DNA of 24,161 nucleotides from DASQZJ01 sp035638775. Its GTDB lineage: Bacteria; Pseudomonadota; Gammaproteobacteria; UBA5335; SLRW01. Below the pieces are notes generated by a model. That model had not been told where the DNA came from, did not search any database, and saw only the letters and a program-made list of their open reading frames with translations. Positions within the stretch are counted from its first letter, which is position 1, and the number at the start of each line of letters is the position of its first letter. The stretch is taken from assembly GCA_035638775.1 (NCBI GenBank), contig DASQZJ010000018.1:1-24161 (forward strand), given 5' to 3'. Shown in pieces: positions 14,140 through 20,875 of this stretch. The position numbers were made by a program, and so were the translations under genes.

Positions 14140-15192
14140 TCAGTCGCCGGGCAGAGGCTGCCAGTACGTGACGCCCCGCAGCGTTTGCTGCCGGTTGCCG
14201 ATCCGGATCGGTATCCGCCAGTGGCGGAGTGGAACGGGTGCCGTGCCCGCGGCCGTCGGCGCCGCCGCCCGCAGGTAGCCCGCGCGGGGCTCGACCCAGG
14301 TGTAGCGGCCTCCGGTACTCACCTTCACCCAGTGGCGACCGCCGCTCACCGGGGCAACGCGGTCCGCGTGCCTGGCACTGTCCCGCCAGCTGCGACTGGC
14401 GACGTTGGCATAAACACCATGGGCGCTCAGCCGGAGAAACGGCTGACCCGATGCGCCGATCACGGTCACTACCTTGTCTCCCGTGTTGCGGACGCTGATG
14501 GCGGGGATGCGGGCGACCGACAGGCTCACCCGGACGCCGGGCGCCGGGTCCCAGGGCGAGGTCAGCTGTTCCTCGAAGGCGCCGCGCGGCGGAGGATGAT
14601 AGCGGAAGCTTCCCCGGATCGCGCTGCGGGTTCCCCCGACACGGACCGGAATCGACCAGGAGCCGACCCGGCTCACATGGTGAGCGTGCTCGACCGCCTC
14701 GGGCACGTGGACGCGGCTCGTTGCCACCCGCGGATCGAACCAGCCCCAGGCGTGCCCCCGGCTGATCCGCACCCAGTGCGGTGCGGCCGATTCGCTCACG
14801 CCCGGAGGCAGGGGTACGCCGCGGAGCGGTGTGCGGCTTCGGAACCAGGCGGGCGCGTCCCGATCGGCGAACACGCCACGCGGGCCGATGCGGAGGAAGG
14901 CGCGCCCATCACGATCGAGGACCGTCACGGTCTTGCCGTTGCCGGTGGCGACCAGGACTTCCGGCGCGAGGCTCTGGCGCACCTGGACCCGGACGCCCTT
15001 CAGGAGCCCCGGAAGCGGGCCGCGACGCGCGTACACGTCGTTCAGCGCTCCGCCGTGCGCCAGGGCCGCCCCCGCCGGCACGCAGAGCAACGGCAGCAGG
15101 GGCCAGCGCGCCGCTGCGCCGGTCGGGGCCCGCCCCGCGCGACGGCGCGGCGACGCCTCAGCTGCCGGACAGATAGTCTTTACTCGCGGCAT
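14140..15192 (-). CDS. Secreted protein of unknown function with two copies of one module
   Basis: I cannot name a function for this 350-residue protein. Residues 1-29 are basic, 30-45 are hydrophobic, and a cleavage site is plausible after AGAALA (45), so it is probably exported. The mature part is an internal duplication. Repeat 1 (about 66-202) and repeat 2 (about 219-347) share GVRV, GKTVTVLDRDGRAFLRIGPRGV / DKVVTVIGASGQPFLRLSAHGV, then HWVRIS / HWVKVS, and close with SWSIPVRVGGTRSAIRG / HWRIPIRIGNRQQTLRG. The ATG lies inside the preceding oxidase gene (35-nt overlap), with no strong Shine-Dalgarno, suggesting coupled translation. No in-frame start after the overlap would keep the signal peptide. 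The module pattern reminds me of actinobacterial secreted proteins of unknown role; that is a recollection, not a search result. Confidence 0.75.
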   Translation of the reverse strand: MPRVKTICPAAEASPRRRAGRAPTGAAARWPLLPLLCVPAGAALAHGGALNDVYARRGPLPGLLKGVRVQVRQSLAPEVLVATGNGKTVTVLDRDGRAFLRIGPRGVFADRDAPAWFRSRTPLRGVPLPPGVSESAAPHWVRISRGHAWGWFDPRVATSRVHVPEAVEHAHHVSRVGSWSIPVRVGGTRSAIRGSFRYHPPPRGAFEEQLTSPWDPAPGVRVSLSVARIPAISVRNTGDKVVTVIGASGQPFLRLSAHGVYANVASRSWRDSARHADRVAPVSGGRHWVKVSTGGRYTWVEPRAGYLRAAAPTAAGTAPVPLRHWRIPIRIGNRQQTLRGVTYWQPLPGD

Positions 15193-17665
15193 CCCGGTTT
15201 ACCCGCACGCCGGCGGAGACGGAAGGGATGATCTTCCCGCTGCCATCCCCGGCGAAGCGGTTGATGAACAGCATGTAGTAGCCGGGCGGCGTGACTGCCG
15301 GGTTGGCCGGCAGGGTGACGGTCAGGGTCCCGTCCCCGTTGTCACGGAACGGCAGCACCACCGACCGCTGGTCCCCATCCACGATGTGCGTGGTGGCCGT
15401 TCGACGGATCAGCTCCACTTCGTGCAACTTGCCGGGGCTTCCGGGCATGTGATAGGCCACGGTGAACTTCTGGCCGTGATCCACGGCGTCCGGCGCCTGC
15501 GTGATGACCGGCCGCTCCTTGCTGAACACGTAGGGCGGACTGTAGACCTCGAAGCTCGGATCGCGGCCGTTGTCGGGCGAGAACCCGAACTTCGCGAGGT
15601 TCGCGTTGTACAGGTACGCCGTGCTGATGGGCGCGTGTCCGCCGATCAGCACGCGCCCGTCCGGGAGCAGTATCGCGGTGTTGTGATAGGTGCGCGCATG
15701 GTGCGAGTAGGCCATGGGCTGCCACTTGCCGCTGCCCGGATGGTTGGGATCGGCGAGCGTGAAGCGCTCGGATTGCCGCTTGGGAAACGTCAGGCCCGGC
15801 GTGGCGACGTCGTCCCGGTCCGCGCCGTTGAATGCCATCACCGAGTCGTCCGGGAGCAGCACCCCGTACGGAAACCAGCGCGGTCCGCCGGTGAGATCCC
15901 CGGTCACGTGCGAGCTGTACTTCATCCCGTTGATGGGATCGCTCGGGTCGGTGATGGTGACGGTGTCGATGCGGCTCAGGGTCGAGCCGACGTAGGTTCC
16001 CGGGCTCGGTGCCCCGACGGCCCCCAGCACCCCGCCCGCGATCAGGATGTTCACCCTGCGGTAGTGACCGTTCGCGTCGGGCCGCAGCGGCAGCATGATG
16101 GCGAAGGTCGAACCCCGGAAACCCGATCCCAGGGCCTGGTTGACCGCGCCGGGACTGAGCAGGGTGCCGGCGGCCTGCTGGACCTGTGCCACGCTCTGGA
16201 TCGGCTTGCCCACCAGCGTGTCCAGGACCCCGGTAAGCTGGCGCGCGAGATCCCCTGCCTGGTTGTCGCTGGTGATGTTCATGGCCGACGTCAGCCGGTC
16301 CAGGTCCGCCTGGCTCAGCTGCAGCGGCAGCCCGGCATATCCCAGGTCGGTCCAGGTCTCACTGCGCGGGTCATAGGCGCCCACGAAGTTCCACAGTGAC
16401 TGGTCGTAGGCCTGGCCGAAGGGATTGAACGACTGCCCCCCGCCGGCGTAGTAGACGTCCCCGTTGGGCAGCAGGTCCATGCGCGGGAACAGCGGCAGCG
16501 AACGCTGCGCGGAGCCCCCGGAGGTCCTGGCGTGGTTCACGTGCCAGTTGCCGGTATCGACGTCGTAGGTTTCCGTGTAGGTGACGTTGCGTCCGGAATC
16601 CAGGATGTCGTTGCGGCTCGCCTTGGGGTTGTTGTCCAGGTAGACCGGCTTGAGCAGCTTGGTTACGCCGCTGGCGATGAAGATGTTGCCGTTCGGCAGG
16701 GTCACCACCGTGGGATACCAGCGGCCGTAGGTCATGCTGCCGGTCTGGGTCCACTTCCCCGTCTTGTAGTGGTAGATGCGTGCATTGCGCAGGCCTTCCA
16801 GCTCCGCCACGCCGATGTCGGAGGGAATCCCCGGGAGCTTGACGCCGAGCACGGTCATGTCGCCGGTCAGCCCCTGGACCCGGGCGTGGAAGTCCGCGAG
16901 GACGTTGCGCGCCTCGGGAAACACCGAGTCTGCGGACGGCTCGGTGTAGTAGTCGGTGCCGCCCACGGCGATGATGTTGCCGTTGTAGAGCTGGGCGAGG
17001 TCGGAGCAGAACAGGGCCCCCTGGTTGGCGTAGTTCTTGTTCTCGGCATCGGTGAAGGCGGCGCCCGGCAGCAACGTCTTGCTCGTGTAATTGCCGTTCA
17101 TGTTGGCGCCGCCCCGAACCGGCGAGGGACGCCGCCAGGAGAAGTGATCCTCGGGCCCCGCCGGGCCGAGACTCATGTCCCGCGTCTGGTCGTCCACGGA
17201 CACCTTGCCGTATTCGGCGACGATGCTGAGCGCGACGTTTTCCGTACCTTCCAGGCCGTTGAAATACAGCAGCCGGTTGTCCGGCAGCAGCGCGATGCTG
17301 ACCGCGGCAGGCTTGCACCGCTGCTTCCCGTCCGCATCCGTGACGCAGTTCTTGCTGGTGTGCACGACCTTTTCCTGCGTGCCGGTGGTGGAATCCGAGT
17401 AGCGGATGGTCGGCTCGGCCACGGGCGTGCTGAACTTTCCGAGCGTGCACTGCTTGCCGCTGCAGGTTTCCACGCGTCCCTTGAAAGAGGCCGGCCTGGG
17501 CGGCGGCGCCGGCTGAAGCATGGGATTGGCGGCGGCGTGCACCGTCCCGCCGGAGCCGGAGGTGTTCGCCGTCGCCGCGTTCCCGTTGTTCTGGCCGGAC
17601 TTGCAGGACGCGAGTGCGAATGCCGCCGCCAGCGCGACGGCGACGATACGGAGCTTGCGTGACAT
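15158..17665 (-). CDS. Galactose/glyoxal oxidase-like copper-radical lipoprotein (AA5-like)
   Basis: This 835-residue protein resembles galactose oxidase and glyoxal oxidase, which oxidise primary alcohols or aldehydes with O2 to give H2O2. It begins MSRKLRIVAVALAAAFALASCKSG, a lipoprotein signal with lipobox LASC (Cys21). Kelch-type blades (LPNGNIFIASG, LPNGDVYYAGGG, LLPDGRVLIGG) follow. The expected copper-radical residues are all visible: Cys220 (GALFCSDL), Tyr317 (GRWYPTVV), Tyr660-His661 (ARTYHNTAILLPDG) and His760 (THIVDGDQRS). The C-terminal early-set domain (DUF1929-like) includes TPPGYYMLFIN. A helical, non-kelch insertion spans about 447-515. Start 17665 was chosen for the signal peptide and the GGGAGG 8-9 nt upstream; the frame is open to 17959 but that extension is unlike a protein. 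The substrate is unknown. Confidence 0.85.
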   Translation of the reverse strand: MSRKLRIVAVALAAAFALASCKSGQNNGNAATANTSGSGGTVHAAANPMLQPAPPPRPASFKGRVETCSGKQCTLGKFSTPVAEPTIRYSDSTTGTQEKVVHTSKNCVTDADGKQRCKPAAVSIALLPDNRLLYFNGLEGTENVALSIVAEYGKVSVDDQTRDMSLGPAGPEDHFSWRRPSPVRGGANMNGNYTSKTLLPGAAFTDAENKNYANQGALFCSDLAQLYNGNIIAVGGTDYYTEPSADSVFPEARNVLADFHARVQGLTGDMTVLGVKLPGIPSDIGVAELEGLRNARIYHYKTGKWTQTGSMTYGRWYPTVVTLPNGNIFIASGVTKLLKPVYLDNNPKASRNDILDSGRNVTYTETYDVDTGNWHVNHARTSGGSAQRSLPLFPRMDLLPNGDVYYAGGGQSFNPFGQAYDQSLWNFVGAYDPRSETWTDLGYAGLPLQLSQADLDRLTSAMNITSDNQAGDLARQLTGVLDTLVGKPIQSVAQVQQAAGTLLSPGAVNQALGSGFRGSTFAIMLPLRPDANGHYRRVNILIAGGVLGAVGAPSPGTYVGSTLSRIDTVTITDPSDPINGMKYSSHVTGDLTGGPRWFPYGVLLPDDSVMAFNGADRDDVATPGLTFPKRQSERFTLADPNHPGSGKWQPMAYSHHARTYHNTAILLPDGRVLIGGHAPISTAYLYNANLAKFGFSPDNGRDPSFEVYSPPYVFSKERPVITQAPDAVDHGQKFTVAYHMPGSPGKLHEVELIRRTATTHIVDGDQRSVVLPFRDNGDGTLTVTLPANPAVTPPGYYMLFINRFAGDGSGKIIPSVSAGVRVNRDAASKDYLSGS

Positions 17666-17984
17666 TGTTCTGGCCTCCCCTCGGGGCCATCGGAGAGCGG
17701 CGGTGTCCAGAGGCAGGGAACGGGCGAGCTTTCCGTGGCCGGTCTGTTTGTCTCGCGAAGCCGCTCGCGCGACTTCAGCGTGGTCGCGGACCCCCACGGG
17801 GGTGGGTACGACCGGGACGCCCGACTGGATGCATGCCTTCGCGGCATTGTTATGTTGGCCGGGCAAGTGACCCCCCCACCCGGTGAGGGCGCAATCAACG
17901 CCACTCGGAATACATAGCGTATACCACGATAAACGATTTGTATAGAATGGTCGGACCAATGCCGGACGCCGAGCGTTGGCGAGG
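17666..17984 (-). promoter_or_regulatory. Upstream region of the oxidase gene with an AT-rich island
   Basis: This 319-nt gap between two - strand genes holds no convincing gene. Its distal end (about 17905-17960) is strikingly AT-rich for this DNA. It contains a dyad TATAC...GTATA (17920-17944, read on the - strand) around two copies of ATCGT. That is a plausible promoter/operator site for the oxidase, but I could not find a clean -35/-10 pair. If transcription starts there the oxidase mRNA would have a leader of roughly 250 nt, with a CGCGAC/GTCGCG stem (17768-17788) and an ACCCCC/GGGGGT repeat near 17790-17803. Confidence 0.3.
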
Positions 17985-19184
17985 CTAGACGGGCAGGGAT
18001 CCCGGCCTGCCGCGCCGCACGCTCCAGACCAGCAGCGCCGCCAGCAGCTGCGGCACGACCAGGAGAATCCACGCGGGCCGGTAGCCCAGCGCCTCGATCA
18101 GGGCACCGAAAGCGGGTGGCGCGAACATGGCGGCGACGTACAGCGACATCATGGACAGGCTCAGCATGGTGGCGGCGGCGGCGCCGGCGCGCTCGGCCAG
18201 CAGCGTGACGTACAGCCCGTTCCACCCCTGCAGGGTGGCACCGCCGGCCAGTGCCAGCAGGAACACCGCCGCCAGCGAACCCGTGCTCAGGGCCGACACG
18301 CACAGGCCGCCGGCGAGGCTGATCACGATCAGCGTGCCGGTCCGCCGGCCGGCCGCGAACCGGTCGGAGACCCAGCCCCAGGCCAGCCGCCCGACGACAC
18401 CCCCGATCTGCACGCCGATCAGGCTGAGCGCGGCGGTGGACTTGGACACCCGGAAATCGTCCACCAGGTAGAGAGGCAGGTAGCTCATCAGGCTGAACTG
18501 TCCCACCACCAGCAGGGTGGCCATGCCGGTGATGCCGAGCAGGTCGCGACGACGCAGGAAGCTCGCCAGGTCACGGGCGAGCCCCGGCGCAGTGCGTCCG
18601 TCGCCGCGTCCGGGAGCCGGCAGCAGCGCGCACAGCAAACTGCCACTGAGAGCCACCGCCGCGCCGGCGAGCATGGCGCTGCGCCAGCCCCAGCGCGAGG
18701 CGAGCCAGGGCAGGGCCACCGCGGCCAGCAGTCCCCCCAGCGGCAGTCCGGCCTGCCTGACCCCCATGGCCAGGCCCCGACCGCGGCGGTCGAAGGCCCG
18801 GTAGACGGCACGGCTGCCGGCAATCTGGCTGGAAGGAAAGCCGACGCCGGCGAGCGCGAGGCCCAGCGCCAGCAGCACCCAGGAGGGCGACAGCACCAGC
18901 AGGGCGCAGGCGAACGCCACCGCCGCCGCGCCGACGCCCATCACCAGGCGCTCGCCCAAGCGCTCGGTCGCGCGGCCGGTGGGGTAGAACACCAGCAGCG
19001 CGCCCAGGTTGAAGGCGCCGATCACCGTGCCCACCTCGCCCAGCGAGAGGCCGAAGTCGGAACGCAGGAACGGCGCCAGCGCCGGGATGCCGAAGCGGAC
19101 GAAGGTCAGTGCCGCCTGCTGCCAGGTCGCGACGGTGAGCACGCGCCAGCGGCTCGCCCGGATTGCAGGGGGGGACGAGGACAT
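17985..19184 (-). CDS. Major facilitator superfamily transporter
   Basis: This 399-residue, very hydrophobic protein has about 12 predicted membrane segments in two halves of six. Motif-A-like loops occur between helices 2 and 3 in each half: PTGRATERLGERL (about 68-80) and GWVSDRFAAGRRTG (about 273-286). The acidic/basic residues are those used in MFS gating. The central loop (GRGDGRTAPGLARDLASFLRRRDLL) separates the halves. The substrate cannot be inferred, though the overall look is of the sugar/organic-anion or cyanate-type MFS groups. ATG 19184 has no strong Shine-Dalgarno. It follows the small gene at 19286-19516 by about 100 nt and precedes the oxidase gene; a functional link is unproven. 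Confidence 0.85.
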   Translation of the reverse strand: MSSSPPAIRASRWRVLTVATWQQAALTFVRFGIPALAPFLRSDFGLSLGEVGTVIGAFNLGALLVFYPTGRATERLGERLVMGVGAAAVAFACALLVLSPSWVLLALGLALAGVGFPSSQIAGSRAVYRAFDRRGRGLAMGVRQAGLPLGGLLAAVALPWLASRWGWRSAMLAGAAVALSGSLLCALLPAPGRGDGRTAPGLARDLASFLRRRDLLGITGMATLLVVGQFSLMSYLPLYLVDDFRVSKSTAALSLIGVQIGGVVGRLAWGWVSDRFAAGRRTGTLIVISLAGGLCVSALSTGSLAAVFLLALAGGATLQGWNGLYVTLLAERAGAAAATMLSLSMMSLYVAAMFAPPAFGALIEALGYRPAWILLVVPQLLAALLVWSVRRGRPGSLPV

Positions 19185-19285
19185 GCCCGGGATACTAACC
19201 CGGTCCGAGGGGGCACCTCATCCCGGCGTTGCGCGTGGGCCTGCCCGCGCCCCGATGGGCGGGCTTGCCGGTTGCGGGGCCGGCG

Positions 19286-19516
19286 TCAGTAGATGATGGT
19301 CTGGCCTTCCAGGCGTTCCGCGCAGAAGGGCCGCGGAAGCGTGTAGCCGCCCACTTTCTGGCCGTCCGGGCTGCCGCCGCAAAGCCGCTGCAGGGCCTCG
19401 ATCGCCGCGGCGAGATCGTGCACCACCACGGCGCTCATGCCCAGCCCGTCGAAATCGTCCCGGACGCGGGCGCCGGGCACCTGTTCACAGAGCCTCTCGG
19501 CCAGGGTGTGTCGCAT
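19286..19516 (-). CDS. Small protein of unknown function (76 residues)
   Basis: I do not recognise this family. The product starts MRHTLAERLCEQVPGARVRDDF and ends RPFCAERLEGQTIIY. It has three Cys residues, no signal peptide or membrane segment, and a predicted mix of helix (LAAAIEALQRL) and strands (SAVVVHD). It is called as real because a perfect AGGAGG (19527-19532, - strand) lies 10 nt upstream of ATG 19516, and it lies in the same direction as, and about 100 nt before, the MFS gene. It diverges from the MAPEG gene. Confidence 0.55.
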   Translation of the reverse strand: MRHTLAERLCEQVPGARVRDDFDGLGMSAVVVHDLAAAIEALQRLCGGSPDGQKVGGYTLPRPFCAERLEGQTIIY

Positions 19517-19777
19517 GATCTTCCCGCCTCCTCGATCGGTCGGCTCCCGCCTTCCCGGACGGTGTTCCTCTGCTGTACGTTACACGCCTGTCGGCGGGCG
19601 GCCGTGCCACGGATCGACCGAGCGGCGTCGCATGGCCGCCGGACGGCACCGGCGGCCGCTTCGGGATTCGCCTGCTATGCTTTGCGGGGGCCCGGTGCGC
19701 GACCGCGAGCCCCGGCGGGCGGAGCGCGGCGATCCGTGCGTCCGCGGACAACAAGCAATACCAATCGGAGGAGAACC
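19517..19777. promoter_or_regulatory. Divergent intergenic region between the 76-residue gene and the MAPEG gene
   Basis: This 261-nt region should contain both divergent promoters. I see the two ribosome-binding sites (AGGAGG for the - strand gene at 19527-19532; GGAGGAG for the + strand gene at 19767-19773). A possible -10 (TATGCT, 19676-19681) on the + strand lacks a matching -35. Nothing else stands out. Confidence 0.3.
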
Positions 19778-20176
19778 ATGCCCCTGAACGCGGAAACCCT
19801 GGTCTTTCTGCTGACCATCCTGCTGGGCTTCGCCCAGATCCTGATCCTGGTCGTGCTGGCGAACTCGGTCTACGGCCTGGGACCGCTGGTCGGTCCCAGG
19901 GACGATCTCCAGCCCAGCGACAACCAGTGGCTCGGGCGCATGCGCCGGGCCAACGAGAACTTCAAGGAGACCCTGCCGTGGGCCCTGGGCCTGCTGATCA
20001 TGGTGCAGATCACGGGCCACAGCTCTGCCGTCACCGTCTCGGGGGCGTGGCTGTACTTCTGGGCGCGCGTCGCCTACGTGCCGCTGTACCTGTTCGGCAT
20101 CCCCTGGCTGCGCACCCTGGCGTGGACCGCCTCGATGGTTGGGCTGGGGATGCTGCTGGTGCCGATCTTCGGCTGA
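19778..20176 (+). CDS. MAPEG family membrane protein
   Basis: MAPEG proteins are small four-helix membrane proteins; characterised members are glutathione transferases/peroxidases or eicosanoid synthases. Many bacterial ones have no known substrate. The 132-residue product has hydrophobic segments at about 7-31, 66-80, 86-106 and 112-131. It carries the family motif RANENFKETLPW (57-68), where Arg, Asn and Glu shape the glutathione site. Start ATG 19778 was chosen because of the strong GGAGGAG 4-10 nt upstream; the much longer open frame upstream is non-coding. No gene partner is adjacent, so its role (detoxification is a guess) is unknown. Confidence 0.85.
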   Translation: MPLNAETLVFLLTILLGFAQILILVVLANSVYGLGPLVGPRDDLQPSDNQWLGRMRRANENFKETLPWALGLLIMVQITGHSSAVTVSGAWLYFWARVAYVPLYLFGIPWLRTLAWTASMVGLGMLLVPIFG

Positions 20177-20327
20177 GCCGCACGCCTGACCGGGGGCACG
20201 GGCGCGTCCCGCCGCCCCACCGCCTGTCGCCGGGGGCTCTGCCGCGACCGGGCCAGGCCCCCTGCCGCGGTGCCTGAGCCGGTGCGGCGCCCCCGTTTGG
20301 CGCCATGCGGGCACGGGACGGCAGGCA

Positions 20328-20561
20328 GTGCTCTGCCGTTTCGCGCGGAGCACCGGGAAGGGCGGGCCCGAGAAGACCCTTCAGTGCATTCCGCTCGCGG
20401 AGCGGCGCCGCGAGCGGGAGACCGTCGCCGCGACATCGTTCTCCGGGGAGGAACGGGCCGATTCCCGCAGGAAGGTTCGCACGTTCATCGAGAAGACGGA
20501 GCGGACCCTGGTCGGCTCACCGTGGCTGGCCGGAGACACGTCCTCGCGCCGACGCCAATAG
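20328..20561 (+). CDS. Doubtful small reading frame (77 residues), possibly a gene remnant
   Basis: This frame starts at a GTG without a convincing Shine-Dalgarno. It encodes an Arg/Glu/Lys-rich peptide (for example PLAERRRERETVAATS, RRKVRTFIEKTERTLVG). I recognise no family. Its only support is codon-position composition: by hand count about 88% G/C at third positions against about 62% at second positions, resembling real genes here. GC-rich non-coding DNA can mimic this, so it is offered as a possibility only. Confidence 0.2.
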   Translation: MLCRFARSTGKGGPEKTLQCIPLAERRRERETVAATSFSGEERADSRRKVRTFIEKTERTLVGSPWLAGDTSSRRRQ

Positions 20562-20827
20562 CCAATCGGTGGCCTCGCCCGTCCCGCGGCAGGGGCGGCG
20601 CGGGGCGTGTCGCACAAGGGGTCGGCAGCCTTGCGCGTCTTCAACGAATGACGGTTGCCCCGGCGAGTTGACGCGCGGGCCGCCCCGGGCGAAGAATCGG
20701 TCCGGGCGCCGCCGGCCGGGGTCCCGGGAGGTCGGGATGCGGCGACCGAATGGAATCCGGGACGCGCCGCCGCGGCGGCGTGCGGCGCAGGGGATGACGT
20801 ACATGCTCAATCCAGTGAAACAGGTGT

Positions 20828-20853
20828 CGAGTCCGGCCCCGGGGCCGGACTCG
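20828..20853. repeat. Perfect 26-bp palindrome upstream of the DUF1932-type oxidoreductase gene
   Basis: The arms CGAGTCCGGCCCC (20828-20840) and GGGGCCGGACTCG (20841-20853) are exact reverse complements with no spacer. CAGG (20821-20824) and CCTG (20854-20857) can extend the stem past a 3-nt bulge. It ends 11 nt before the GGAGG ribosome-binding site of the gene starting at 20876. There is no T-run, so it looks more like an operator or mRNA structure than a terminator. Confidence 0.7.
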
Positions 20854-20875
20854 CCTGGTGCCGCGGAGGCGCGCG

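Larger units (their letters stand above)
20177..20875. other. Long non-coding stretch with inverted repeats and a weak coding-like segment
   Basis: No confident gene fills these about 700 bases. Three things are visible. First is a perfect 10-bp inverted repeat CCGCTCGCGG/CCGCGAGCGG at 20391-20417 with no T-run. Second is a short GTG-started frame at 20328-20561 whose third codon positions are clearly more GC-rich than its second. Third is a 26-bp perfect palindrome at 20828-20853 just before the next gene. A gene remnant or regulatory DNA are both possible. Confidence 0.4.

Noticed and set aside
14107..15231. Overlapping + strand frames opposite the duplicated secreted protein
   Set aside because: The - strand frame has a signal peptide and an internal protein-level duplication, which the + frames lack.
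17790..17803. ACCCCC/GGGGGT repeat as a terminator
   Set aside because: Only a 2-nt spacer and no T-run on either strand; not a credible intrinsic terminator.
17666..17905. Known riboswitch in the oxidase leader
   Set aside because: I compared the leader with the conserved cores I remember (c-di-GMP GEMM, cobalamin, TPP, glycine) and saw no match.
17666..17959. N-terminal extension of 98 codons on the oxidase frame
   Set aside because: The internal ATG 17665 has a good ribosome-binding site and starts a textbook lipoprotein signal; the extension would bury it and crosses the AT-rich island.
17976..19292. Long + strand frame (438 codons) opposite the MFS gene
   Set aside because: Gln/Arg/His-rich translation typical of the complement of a hydrophobic membrane protein gene; the - strand MFS frame is coherent.
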